64,000 nucleotides of DNA from JAVJUV01 sp040220415 (GTDB lineage: Bacteria > Pseudomonadota > Alphaproteobacteria > Rhodobacterales > Rhodobacteraceae), in NCBI GenBank assembly GCA_040220415.1, contig JAVJUV010000140.1, positions 40,691 to 104,690 of the forward strand, given 5' to 3'. The notes below the pieces were generated by a model. It was not told the DNA's origin. It saw only the letters and a program-made list of their open reading frames with translations, and did no database searches. Numbering within the stretch: the first letter of the stretch is position 1; each line of letters opens with the position of its first letter. Shown in pieces: positions 17,792-25,273 of this stretch. The position numbers and the translations under genes were made by a program.

Positions 17792-18418
17792 ATGTCGGAC
17801 AAACCAGCCATCAAAGCGCGCGAGAACGGGCCCTTCGTCGCCAAGCATATCCGCCGGATGAAAGGCCCCGACGGGGAAGACATCGAGGTGAAGGCGACGA
17901 TGGCGCTGTGTCGCTGCGGGCAGTCCGGGAGCAAGCCGTTCTGCGACGGCAGCCACGAGAAGGCGGGGTTCAGGAGCGACGGCGGAGAGCCGGCGGGCAA
18001 GGACAAGCTTCTGAGCTACGAGGGCGCGGAGGTGGCGGTGACGTTCAACCCGCGCATCTGTGCCCATGCCGCCGAGTGCGGGCGGATCGCCGGGCATGTC
18101 TTCGACCCGGAGCAGAAGCCGTGGATCCAGCCCGACAAGGGCACGCGGGCCGAGGTGGAGGAGGTTGTGGCCGCCTGCCCGTCGGGAGCGCTGGCGTTGA
18201 AGCGCGCGGATGGCGGGCGGGAGCACCGGATGATGGAGCGGTACGATATCACGGTGGAGAAGAACGGGCCCTACTGGGTGCAGAACGTGACCTCGCCCGC
18301 CGGGGCGCAGGCGGAGGGGATGTCGCCGGAGAAATACGTGCTGTGCCGGTGCGGGTTGTCGGGGAACAAGCCGTATTGTGACGGGACGCACCGGGATGAG
18401 GGGTGGACGGCGGAGTAG
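17792..18418 (+). CDS. CDGSH iron-sulfur protein with central Fer4-like domain
   Basis: The 208-residue protein has three metal sites in series. The first CDGSH zinc-finger-like [2Fe-2S] site is C40, C42, C51, H55 (LCRCGQSGSKPFCDGSH). The middle segment (about 75-140) has C90, C96 and C129 (NPRICAHAAECG, VVAACPSGAL) as in the Fer4_19 domain. The second CDGSH site is C185, C187, C196, H200 with threonine in place of serine. The role is unknown; such proteins are probably electron or cluster carriers. GGAGG precedes the ATG at 17792 by 6-7 nt. There is no signal peptide, so it is cytoplasmic. Confidence 0.87.
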   Translation: MSDKPAIKARENGPFVAKHIRRMKGPDGEDIEVKATMALCRCGQSGSKPFCDGSHEKAGFRSDGGEPAGKDKLLSYEGAEVAVTFNPRICAHAAECGRIAGHVFDPEQKPWIQPDKGTRAEVEEVVAACPSGALALKRADGGREHRMMERYDITVEKNGPYWVQNVTSPAGAQAEGMSPEKYVLCRCGLSGNKPYCDGTHRDEGWTAE

Positions 18419-18435
18419 GGTCACTGGCGCGGAAT

Positions 18436-18486
18436 CAAGGGCGAAGCCCGCCGCGCAACGCCCGGCCCCCCCCCGGCACGGCGATG
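18436..18486. repeat. GC-rich intergenic element with hairpin and poly-C tract
   Basis: The segment carries the hairpin GGGCGAAGCCC and a run of nine C residues (18466-18474). It resembles GC-rich elements seen between genes in related genomes, but no second copy is present in this window. It lies after the CDGSH gene. Confidence 0.3.
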
Positions 18487-18546
18487 CGCGGCTCACTACC
18501 AAAGTCCGCTCCAGACCACTCCTCCCCAAATCCCGCTTTACACCTG

Positions 18547-18558
18547 AACCGAACGGTT
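18547..18558. promoter_or_regulatory. TetR-like palindromic operator candidate
   Basis: AACCGAACGGTT is a perfect inverted repeat with a 2-nt spacer, 40 nt upstream of the molybdenum hydroxylase operon. TetR-family operators often have this form. No TetR gene is nearby. Confidence 0.35.
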
Positions 18559-18598
18559 TATCTTCCGCCACAGCCCCCGCGCGAAAGGAGCCTGCCTC

Positions 18599-19063
18599 AT
18601 GCAACTCAATGTCAACGGCGCCGACCACTCCCTCGATGATCTGGAGCCCGAGATGCCGCTGCTCTGGGCCCTGCGCGACGTGTTGGGGATCAAGGGGCCG
18701 AAATACGGCTGCGGCATCGCGCAATGCGGGGCCTGCACGGTGCATATCGACGGCGAGGCCGTGCGCTCCTGCCAGGTGGCCGTCGGCGATGTCTGGGGCC
18801 CGGTGACCACGATCGAGGGGCTCGGCACGCCCGACGCCCCGCACCCGGTACAGGCGGCCTGGATCGACGCGCAGGTTGCGCAATGCGGCTACTGCCAGTC
18901 CGGTCAGATCATGCAGGCCGCCAGCCTGCTGGCAGAGACCCCCGCCCCGACCGATCAGGAAATCGACGACGCCATGTCCGGCAATCTCTGTCGCTGCGGC
19001 ACCTATCCGCGCATCCGCGCCGCGATCAAGGCCGCCGCCAAGTCCATGAGCGAGGGGGCCTGA
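18599..19063 (+). CDS. (2Fe-2S) subunit of molybdenum hydroxylase (isoquinoline 1-oxidoreductase alpha-like)
   Basis: This 154-residue protein carries two [2Fe-2S] clusters. The plant-type site is C38, C43, C46 and C58 (CGIAQCGACTV). The second site is in CGYCQSGQI and LCRCGTYPRIR. It passes electrons from the molybdenum subunit encoded 1 nt downstream. No FAD subunit gene is present, as in the IorAB group, where electrons go to a cytochrome or other acceptor. A possible TetR-type operator lies upstream. Confidence 0.88.
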   Translation: MQLNVNGADHSLDDLEPEMPLLWALRDVLGIKGPKYGCGIAQCGACTVHIDGEAVRSCQVAVGDVWGPVTTIEGLGTPDAPHPVQAAWIDAQVAQCGYCQSGQIMQAASLLAETPAPTDQEIDDAMSGNLCRCGTYPRIRAAIKAAAKSMSEGA

Positions 19064-19064
19064 G

Positions 19065-21305
19065 ATGGGACGCGTGAAAACCATCGCCCGCCGCAGCTTT
19101 CTCATCGGCTCGGTCGCCATCGCAGGCGGCGTCGCCTTCGGTGTCTGGCGCTACAAGACACCCTATACCAACCCGCTCCTTGCCGACCTGCCCGAAGGGG
19201 CGGCGGCGCTGACGCCTTACGTGCGGATCACCTCCGACGCGATCACCCTGATCACCCCCCGTGCCGACAAGGGGCAAGGTGCGGTCTCGGTGCAGGCGGC
19301 GCTGATTGCCGAGGAACTGGATGTCTCTATCGACCAGATCAAGACCGATTTCGGCCCGCCCAGCCCGGCCTATTACAACACCGCCCTTGCAGGCGACGCC
19401 GTGCCCTTCCGCGCCACCGATGACAGCTGGATGGCCGAGACTGTGCGCGACCTCGCCGACGCGCCGATGAAATTCCTCGGCATGCAGATCACCGGCGGCT
19501 CGACCACGGTGCCCGATGGCTATGACAAACTGCGCCATGCCGGGGCGGTGGCGCGCGAGACGCTCAAGGCCACGGCCGCACGGCTGCACGGGGTGGAGCG
19601 GTCGGCCCTCAGCACCGAGACCGGCGCGGTGATCCTGCCCGACGGCACACGGCTCAGCTACCAGAGCCTTGCATCAGAGGCCCCGCAGACCGAGCCGGTC
19701 ACAGATGTCACCTTGCGCGATCCCTCAGAGTGGCGATTGCTCGGTAAACCGATGCAGCGCATTGATATCGTGGCGAAATCCACCGGCACGCAGGGTTATG
19801 GCATCGATATCGACCTGCCCGACATGCTGCACGCCGCGATCCGCCTGAACCCCGGTCAGGGTGCAGCCCTCGCCAGCTATGACGCGTCAGAGGCCGAGAC
19901 CATGCGCGGCGTGCAGAAAATCATCGAAATCCCCGGCGGTATCGCGGTGATCGCCGACAACACATGGCGCGCGATCCGCGCCGCAGAGGCGATCACCTGC
20001 GACTGGGCCACAGCACCCTACCCCGCCGGGATGGCCGACCACTGGCAGGCACTGTCAGACAGCTTCACGAGCGACGCACAGGACAGCCAGTTCCGCGACG
20101 AGGGCGATGTCGAGGCCGCACTGGCGGGCGGCACAGATATCGAGGTCGAATACCGCGCGCCCTATCTCGCCCACGCCCCGCTGGAGCCGCTCAACGCCAC
20201 CGTGCGCTACACGCCCGAGCGCGTGGATATCTGGACCGGCACACAGGTGCCGCGTTTCATCGAGACCAATGTCGCCCGGATCACCGGGCTCGACCGCGAC
20301 CGCATCCATGTCCACGCGGAGATGATCGGCGGCAGTTTCGGGCACCGGCTGGAGGATGAAGTGGTCCGCCATGCCACCCACATAGCCATGGAGATGCCGG
20401 GCCGCCCGGTGAAGCTGACCTATTCGCGCGAAGAGGACATGGCGCATGACTTCCCCCGCCAGATCGCCATGGCGCGCGGGCGCGGTCGGGTCGAGAACGG
20501 CCACGTCACCGCCTATGACCTGGGCATCGCCATGCCTTCGGTGCTCTCGTCGCAGATGGGCCGCCAGACCATCCCCGCGCCGGGGCCCGACCTGCAAATC
20601 GTGGCAGGCGCATGGGATCAGCCCTTCGCCATCACCGATTACCGCGTCACCGGCTACCGCGCGCCGGAACTCGCCCCGATCTCAAGCTGGCGCTCGGTTG
20701 GCGCCTCGTCCAACGGCTTCTTCCACGACTGCCTGCTAGACGAGCTCATTCACGCCGCCGGGGCCGACCCGCTGGAAGAACGCCTGCGCCTGTGCAATCA
20801 CGCCCCCTCGCGCGCGGTGCTGGAGGCGGTGGGCGAGATGTCGAACTGGGGCAGCACCATGGCCCCCGGTCAGGGGCGCGGCGTCGCCTATTGCCTGTCC
20901 TTCGGGGTGCCCTGCGCACAGGTGGTGGAGGTCAGCGACACCGAGGACGGCATTCGCCTCACCCGCGTCTACGTCGCCGCCGATGTCGGCCGTATCATCG
21001 ACCCGGTGAATTTCGACGGGCTGGTCAAGGGCGGCGTGATCTTCGGCCTGGGTCACGCGATGAACTGCCAGATCACCTATGCGAGAGGCGCGGCAGAGCA
21101 GCGCAATTTCGACCAGTATCAGGGCATGCGCCTCTACCAATGCCCCGAAATCGAGCTGCGCGGGCTTGAGACCGCCGACAAGATCCGTGGCATCGGCGAG
21201 CCACCCGTGCCCCCGGCTCCGGCAGCACTCGCCAACGCGATCTTCGCTGCCACCGGCACCCGCCTGCGCGAAATGCCGTTCGACAAGCACGTGACCTTCG
21301 CCTGA
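19065..21305 (+). CDS. molybdopterin-binding subunit of molybdenum hydroxylase (IorB/aldehyde oxidase-like)
   Basis: The 746-residue catalytic subunit has an N-terminal twin-arginine-type signal (RRSFLIGSVAIAGG), consistent with an exported IorAB-like enzyme. Family motifs include GGSFGHRLEDE, YRAPELAPISSWRSVG, DVGRIIDPVNFDGLVKGG and the catalytic-glutamate motif IGEPPVPPAP. It would hydroxylate an aldehyde or N-heterocycle; the true substrate is unknown. It follows the iron-sulfur subunit gene with 1 nt between them. No XdhC-type maturation gene is adjacent. Confidence 0.87.
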   Translation: MGRVKTIARRSFLIGSVAIAGGVAFGVWRYKTPYTNPLLADLPEGAAALTPYVRITSDAITLITPRADKGQGAVSVQAALIAEELDVSIDQIKTDFGPPSPAYYNTALAGDAVPFRATDDSWMAETVRDLADAPMKFLGMQITGGSTTVPDGYDKLRHAGAVARETLKATAARLHGVERSALSTETGAVILPDGTRLSYQSLASEAPQTEPVTDVTLRDPSEWRLLGKPMQRIDIVAKSTGTQGYGIDIDLPDMLHAAIRLNPGQGAALASYDASEAETMRGVQKIIEIPGGIAVIADNTWRAIRAAEAITCDWATAPYPAGMADHWQALSDSFTSDAQDSQFRDEGDVEAALAGGTDIEVEYRAPYLAHAPLEPLNATVRYTPERVDIWTGTQVPRFIETNVARITGLDRDRIHVHAEMIGGSFGHRLEDEVVRHATHIAMEMPGRPVKLTYSREEDMAHDFPRQIAMARGRGRVENGHVTAYDLGIAMPSVLSSQMGRQTIPAPGPDLQIVAGAWDQPFAITDYRVTGYRAPELAPISSWRSVGASSNGFFHDCLLDELIHAAGADPLEERLRLCNHAPSRAVLEAVGEMSNWGSTMAPGQGRGVAYCLSFGVPCAQVVEVSDTEDGIRLTRVYVAADVGRIIDPVNFDGLVKGGVIFGLGHAMNCQITYARGAAEQRNFDQYQGMRLYQCPEIELRGLETADKIRGIGEPPVPPAPAALANAIFAATGTRLREMPFDKHVTFA

Positions 21306-21345
21306 GCCCCTTGCCCCCGCCCGCGCGGGGTGGTTCAAGACGGTT

Positions 21346-22398
21346 ATGCCGCATATCCTGACCACTCTCGCGCTGCTCGCGCTCTCGGGTCTTGCCGGGT
21401 TTGCCGCGCAGGCCATCGGCACCCCGCTGCCGTTCATGCTGGGGCCATTGGCCTGTTCTGCACTGATCGCGACCGCCCTGCCCCGGCACCTGCCGCAGGG
21501 CTACCGCTTTCCCACCTGGCTGCGGCTGGTGTTCATCGCGATCATCGGGCTGATGATCGGATCGCAGGTGACGCCCGCGCTTTTCACCGAGGCGCATCAC
21601 TACGCGCTGACGCTTGGCGCGGTCACGCTCTTCGTGGGGCTGGCACATGGGCTGGGCTACGCGGTCTTCCGCACCTTGGGCGGCTATGACAGCACCACCG
21701 CCTTTTACGCCAGCACCCCCGGCGGGCTATACGAGAGCATCGAGATGGGCGAGGCGGCGGGCGCCGACATGACCCGGCTGATGATGCAACAGTTCCTGCG
21801 GATCATCGTGGTGGTGACGCTGCTGCCCCTGGGCCTGTCGCTCTGGCTGGGCGCGCCTGTGGGCAGCGCGGCGGGCCAAAGCCTCGCGCGCGGCGATGTG
21901 CCATGGTCCGACCTGCCGCTGGTTGCGCTGGCGGGGCTGGCCGGGCTGGCTCTGGGCCACGCCCTGCGCCTGCCCGCCGGGCAGATGACCGGGCCGATGG
22001 CGGTGGCCGCACTGCTGTCACTGACCGGCTGGCTCAGTTTCGACATCCCGCAATGGCTGGTGAACCTTGCGCAGATGGTGCTGGGCACCGCGCTCGGCAT
22101 GCGCTTCACCGGGCTGAGCCGGGGGCTCTTGCTGCGCGGCGCGGGGCTGGCGCTGGTGTCGGTGGGCGGCATGCTGGCGATTGGCGTCGGGCTGGCGGCG
22201 CTGCTGCAGCGCATGACGAATGAGCCGGTGGACGTGCTGGTGATCAGCCTCGCCCCCGGCGGCGTCACCGAAATGGCGCTGGTGGCGCTCAGCCTGCAGG
22301 CCAACCCGGCCTTCGTCACCCTGCACCACATCTACCGCATCTTGCTGACGGTCGTGGCCCTTGGGGTGATCACCCGGCTGCGGCAGCGCACGGAGTGA
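21346..22398 (+). CDS. AbrB family membrane protein
   Basis: The 350-residue integral membrane protein has about ten hydrophobic segments arranged as an internal duplication. Typical segments are AIGTPLPFMLGPLACSALIA, FIAIIGLMIGSQVTP, STPGGLYESIEMGEAAGAD and the late LAPGGVTEMALVALSL. The family is annotated as AbrB or ammonia-monooxygenase-like, but those names are historical and the function is unknown; transport is the best guess. It starts 40 nt after the molybdenum hydroxylase gene and may be cotranscribed. Confidence 0.83.
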   Translation: MPHILTTLALLALSGLAGFAAQAIGTPLPFMLGPLACSALIATALPRHLPQGYRFPTWLRLVFIAIIGLMIGSQVTPALFTEAHHYALTLGAVTLFVGLAHGLGYAVFRTLGGYDSTTAFYASTPGGLYESIEMGEAAGADMTRLMMQQFLRIIVVVTLLPLGLSLWLGAPVGSAAGQSLARGDVPWSDLPLVALAGLAGLALGHALRLPAGQMTGPMAVAALLSLTGWLSFDIPQWLVNLAQMVLGTALGMRFTGLSRGLLLRGAGLALVSVGGMLAIGVGLAALLQRMTNEPVDVLVISLAPGGVTEMALVALSLQANPAFVTLHHIYRILLTVVALGVITRLRQRTE

Positions 22399-22405
22399 AC
22401 GGTGA

Positions 22406-22432
22406 CTATGAGTATTTATGCCATAAAGAAAC
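22406..22432 (+). repeat. dispersed intergenic repeat, copy B
   Basis: TGAGTATTTATGCCATAAAG is followed by AAAC. It shares TGAGTATTT and CCATAAAGAAAC with copy C at 38789, and the TGAGTATTTAT core with copy A. Confidence 0.55.
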
Positions 22433-22466
22433 CGGGGCTTTGACAGATCGGCACGCAGACGGTATC

Positions 22467-22480
22467 TGAACATATGTTCA
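22467..22480. promoter_or_regulatory. perfect 14-nt palindrome upstream of SDR gene
   Basis: TGAACATATGTTCA is a perfect palindrome 20 nt before the SDR start codon, likely overlapping its promoter. It has the size of a dimeric repressor operator. No regulator gene is adjacent. Confidence 0.45.
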
Positions 22481-22500
22481 TTTAATCGCAGGAGAGCGGC

Positions 22501-23256
22501 ATGCGTATCGAGGACACGGCGGCGATCATCACGGGCGGGGCCTCGGGGCTGGGCGAGGCAACGGCGCGGCAGTTTCGCAAGGCGGGCGCGCAGGTCACGC
22601 TGCTTGACCGGGATACCGAGCGCGGGCACGCCGTGGCCGAAGAGATCGGCGCGGGGTTTGCCGAGACCGACGTGACCGACGAGGCGTCGGTCAGTGCCGC
22701 CATCGCCACGGCCAAGGCCAACATGGGACGGATCACCGCGGCGGTGAACTGCGCCGGCATCGCCACCGGGGCCAAGGTGCTGGGCCGCGACGGGCCGCAC
22801 CCGCTCGACGCCTTCCGCCGCACCATCGACATCAACCTCGTGGGCACGTTCAACGTCGCCCGCCTCGCCGCCGCCGCGATGGCCGAAAATGCACCCGATG
22901 CCGACGGCGCGCGCGGCGTGATCATCAACACCGCCTCCATCGCCGCCTTTGACGGGCAAAAGGGACAGGCGGCCTATGCCGCCTCCAAGGGCGGAATTGT
23001 CGGGCTGTCGTTGCCCATGGCGCGCGATCTGGCACGCGAGGGGATTCGCGTCATGGCGATCGCCCCCGGCATCTTCGCCACCCCGATGATGCGCGGGCTG
23101 CCGCAGGACGTGCAGGACAGCCTCGCCGCCGAGGTGACCTTTCCCAAGCGCTTGGGCGACCCGGCGGAATATGCCCGGCTGGCGCGGTTCATCGTCGAAT
23201 GCGGCTATCTCAACGGCGAGGTGATCCGCCTCGACGGGGCGCTCAGGATGCAGTGA
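22501..23256 (+). CDS. SDR family oxidoreductase (3-hydroxyacyl-CoA dehydrogenase type)
   Basis: The 251-residue short-chain dehydrogenase has the NAD-binding TGGASGLGEATARQF, NCAG, and catalytic serine, tyrosine and lysine in NTASIAAFDGQKGQAAYAAS and the following K. It is closest in pattern to the HSD17B10-like 3-hydroxy-2-methylbutyryl-CoA dehydrogenases (IAPGIFATPMMRGLPQDVQ). A GGAG site precedes the ATG by 8 nt. It converges on the desaturase gene with a 14-nt overlap. A 14-nt palindrome in its leader suggests repressor control. Confidence 0.87.
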   Translation: MRIEDTAAIITGGASGLGEATARQFRKAGAQVTLLDRDTERGHAVAEEIGAGFAETDVTDEASVSAAIATAKANMGRITAAVNCAGIATGAKVLGRDGPHPLDAFRRTIDINLVGTFNVARLAAAAMAENAPDADGARGVIINTASIAAFDGQKGQAAYAASKGGIVGLSLPMARDLAREGIRVMAIAPGIFATPMMRGLPQDVQDSLAAEVTFPKRLGDPAEYARLARFIVECGYLNGEVIRLDGALRMQ

Positions 23257-24262
23257 CGCGCGCAACCGGGCGCCGCCTGCGCGCGGCCGGGAACGGCACC
23301 AGCCGCCCGGCCTCTTCGTCCCAGAGCTTGAGACGGAAACTGGCAAGCGCCTCGGGCCAGCGGATCACATCGTGATACTTCAGATGATCCGGCAATGCGT
23401 TCTGGCAACGCCGGAGGTTGTAGGACGGGATACCCGGGTTGTAGTGATGCAGGTCGTGATAGGCGATATTGCCGGTGCCCAGATCCCATAGCCAGCCGAG
23501 ATCAAGCGAACTCGACCCCTCCAGCGTCGCCTTGCGAAAATCCAGATCGGGCTTGCGGTCCCAATAGGTCTCTTCGAAATTGTGCTGAAGATAGACCAGA
23601 AATACCCCGATCACCCCGGCGATCACCGCACTCAGCCCCAGCACACCGACACCCGGCCAGCCGAGCGTGGCCCAGACCAGCGCCACGAACCCCGCCAGCA
23701 CCGCGTTATGCGCGATCACACCCCACGCCCCAACCCGGCCCGTGTTGCGCGGCCAGCGATAGGCAAAGAAATAGGTGACGATGCCGCCCAGTGACAGCAT
23801 CACCACCGGGTTGCGGTAAATCCGGTACCACAGCCGCCGGTGCCACGGGGCGGCCTGCCATTCGCTCAGGGTCATGGTATAGACCTCGGTCGTCTCGCGG
23901 TGATCGAGATTACCGAGATAGGCGTGATGAAGGTTGTGATTGTATTGCATGACCCGGAACGGCGTCAGCGAAAACACCGACAGAACATGCCCCGCCACAT
24001 CGTTCAGCCAGCGCGTCGCAAAAAGCGAATAATGCCCGCAATCATGCTGCAAGACGTAAAGCCGCACCGTCGCAAAGGCCAGAAGCAGCACCAGCGGCGG
24101 CGCAAGTAGCCATGCGCCCTGCCCCACCAGCAGCCCCGCACCGATCAGCGCCGCCGCATAAACCATCAGCGTCCCTGCGAAGGACAGCCCGCCCCGCAGA
24201 TCGCTCTTGGCCGTATAGGGCTTGAGAAATGCGCGCAGCGACTGGTCTGTGGCGGTGGTCAT
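23243..24262 (-). CDS. fatty acid desaturase
   Basis: The 339-residue membrane protein contains the three histidine boxes of di-iron desaturases: HDCGHYS, HNLHH and, near the end, HDLHHYNPGIPSYNL. Four to five hydrophobic segments surround them. It introduces a double bond in lipid acyl chains or acts on a related substrate. The ATG at 24262 is preferred because AAGGAGG lies 6-7 nt upstream; a start at 24280 is possible. It is divergent from the TspO-like gene. Confidence 0.88.
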   Translation of the reverse strand: MTTATDQSLRAFLKPYTAKSDLRGGLSFAGTLMVYAAALIGAGLLVGQGAWLLAPPLVLLLAFATVRLYVLQHDCGHYSLFATRWLNDVAGHVLSVFSLTPFRVMQYNHNLHHAYLGNLDHRETTEVYTMTLSEWQAAPWHRRLWYRIYRNPVVMLSLGGIVTYFFAYRWPRNTGRVGAWGVIAHNAVLAGFVALVWATLGWPGVGVLGLSAVIAGVIGVFLVYLQHNFEETYWDRKPDLDFRKATLEGSSSLDLGWLWDLGTGNIAYHDLHHYNPGIPSYNLRRCQNALPDHLKYHDVIRWPEALASFRLKLWDEEAGRLVPFPAARRRRPVARVTAS

Positions 24263-24402
24263 GGCAGCCTCCTTTGTCAAAGGGATATCAACCTTTTACC
24301 GTCCAAGATTTGAACTTCTCGTGATGCAATGCAAGGGGCGGCGCCGTTTTTTCGGCGCGCATGGGGATTGACGCCGCGCGGCGCGCGGACGATGGAAGGG
24401 GC

Positions 24403-25122
24403 ATGATCCGGTTTCTCGCTTTCGCCCATCTCGCCGCTGCACTCGGTTTCGCCGCCTCACCGTTTCTCGGCGACGGCTTCAACGGGTTCAGCCCCGATCA
24501 GTTTCCCGTGCCGCAGGACAACCCGGCAGTGCAGCCTGCGGGCTATGCCTTTGCGCTTTGGGGGGTGATCTATCTCTGGCTCATCCTAGGCGCGGTGTTC
24601 GGCGTGATCGCGCGCAGGCAGGATGCAGGCTGGTCACGGATGCGCGGGCCGCTGGTGGCCAGCCTGCTGGTGGGGGCCGCGTGGATCCCGGTCGCCAATA
24701 CCTCGGTGCCCTGGGCCACGGTGATGATCTGGGCGATGCTGGTCACGGCGCTGCTGGCGCTATTGCGCGCGCCGCACCGTGATGGCGGATGGCTGTCCGG
24801 GCCGGTCGGGCTCTATGCCGGATGGCTCACGGCGGCGAGTTCAGTGTCGGTCGGGCTGGTGCTGGGCGGCTATGGCTGGCTGCCGGAGGTGGCGGCCGCG
24901 GTCGTGGCATTGGCGCTGGCCCTGGTAATTGCAGCGGCGGTCCTGACGCTGCGGCCCGGCGCGCTCACCTACGCGGCGGGCGTGATCTGGGCCCTGATCG
25001 GGGTGGTGGTGCAGAACATGGACGACGGCAGCGCCCTGACGCTCGGATTGGCGGCAGGCGGTGCGGTGCTGATCACGGCCAGGACCGGATATGCCCTGTG
25101 GCGCAGGGAGCGTGTGGTCTAG
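24403..25122 (+). CDS. TspO/MBR-like tryptophan-rich membrane protein
   Basis: The 239-residue protein has about seven hydrophobic segments. The segment PAGYAFALWGVIYLWLILG and several membrane tryptophans resemble plant and bacterial TspO-related tryptophan-rich sensory proteins, though it is longer than classical five-helix TspO (about 160 residues). The function is unknown. The ATG at 24403 follows GGAAGGGG. Upstream, a GCGCCG-T6-CGGCGC hairpin (24341-24358) sits in the divergent gap. Confidence 0.7.
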   Translation: MIRFLAFAHLAAALGFAASPFLGDGFNGFSPDQFPVPQDNPAVQPAGYAFALWGVIYLWLILGAVFGVIARRQDAGWSRMRGPLVASLLVGAAWIPVANTSVPWATVMIWAMLVTALLALLRAPHRDGGWLSGPVGLYAGWLTAASSVSVGLVLGGYGWLPEVAAAVVALALALVIAAAVLTLRPGALTYAAGVIWALIGVVVQNMDDGSALTLGLAAGGAVLITARTGYALWRRERVV

Positions 25123-25176
25123 GGGGAGCGATGGTGGCCTTTAGCTGCCGTTGTCGCACCTCGCGCGAAACGCACC

Positions 25177-25228
25177 GAAGGTGCCGCGCGATCGCCAGTC
25201 CCCGGCTTTGCGACCGCGCGGCACCTTC
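25177..25228. repeat. long inverted repeat between TspO-like gene and der
   Basis: The arms 25177-25190 (GAAGGTGCCGCGCG) and 25215-25228 are perfect complements over 14 bp. After one mismatch, four more pairs (TCGC/GCGA) extend the stem, leaving a 14-nt loop. It lies between two convergent genes and could be a bidirectional terminator, but no T-run follows. Confidence 0.65.
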
Positions 25229-25273
25229 TACCGGTCAATCAATGTCCGTTTCAGGCCCTAACGCACCCACCCC

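Noticed and set aside
18466..18474. Phase-variable poly-C tract
   Set aside because: The run is intergenic, not in a coding frame or between promoter elements that I can identify, so there is no evidence for switching.
16727..19120. 797-residue open frame on the minus strand
   Set aside because: It lies opposite pip, the CDGSH gene and the iron-sulfur subunit gene, all of which have clear motifs. The translation is arginine-, histidine- and proline-rich without any domain, as expected for antisense frames in GC-rich DNA.
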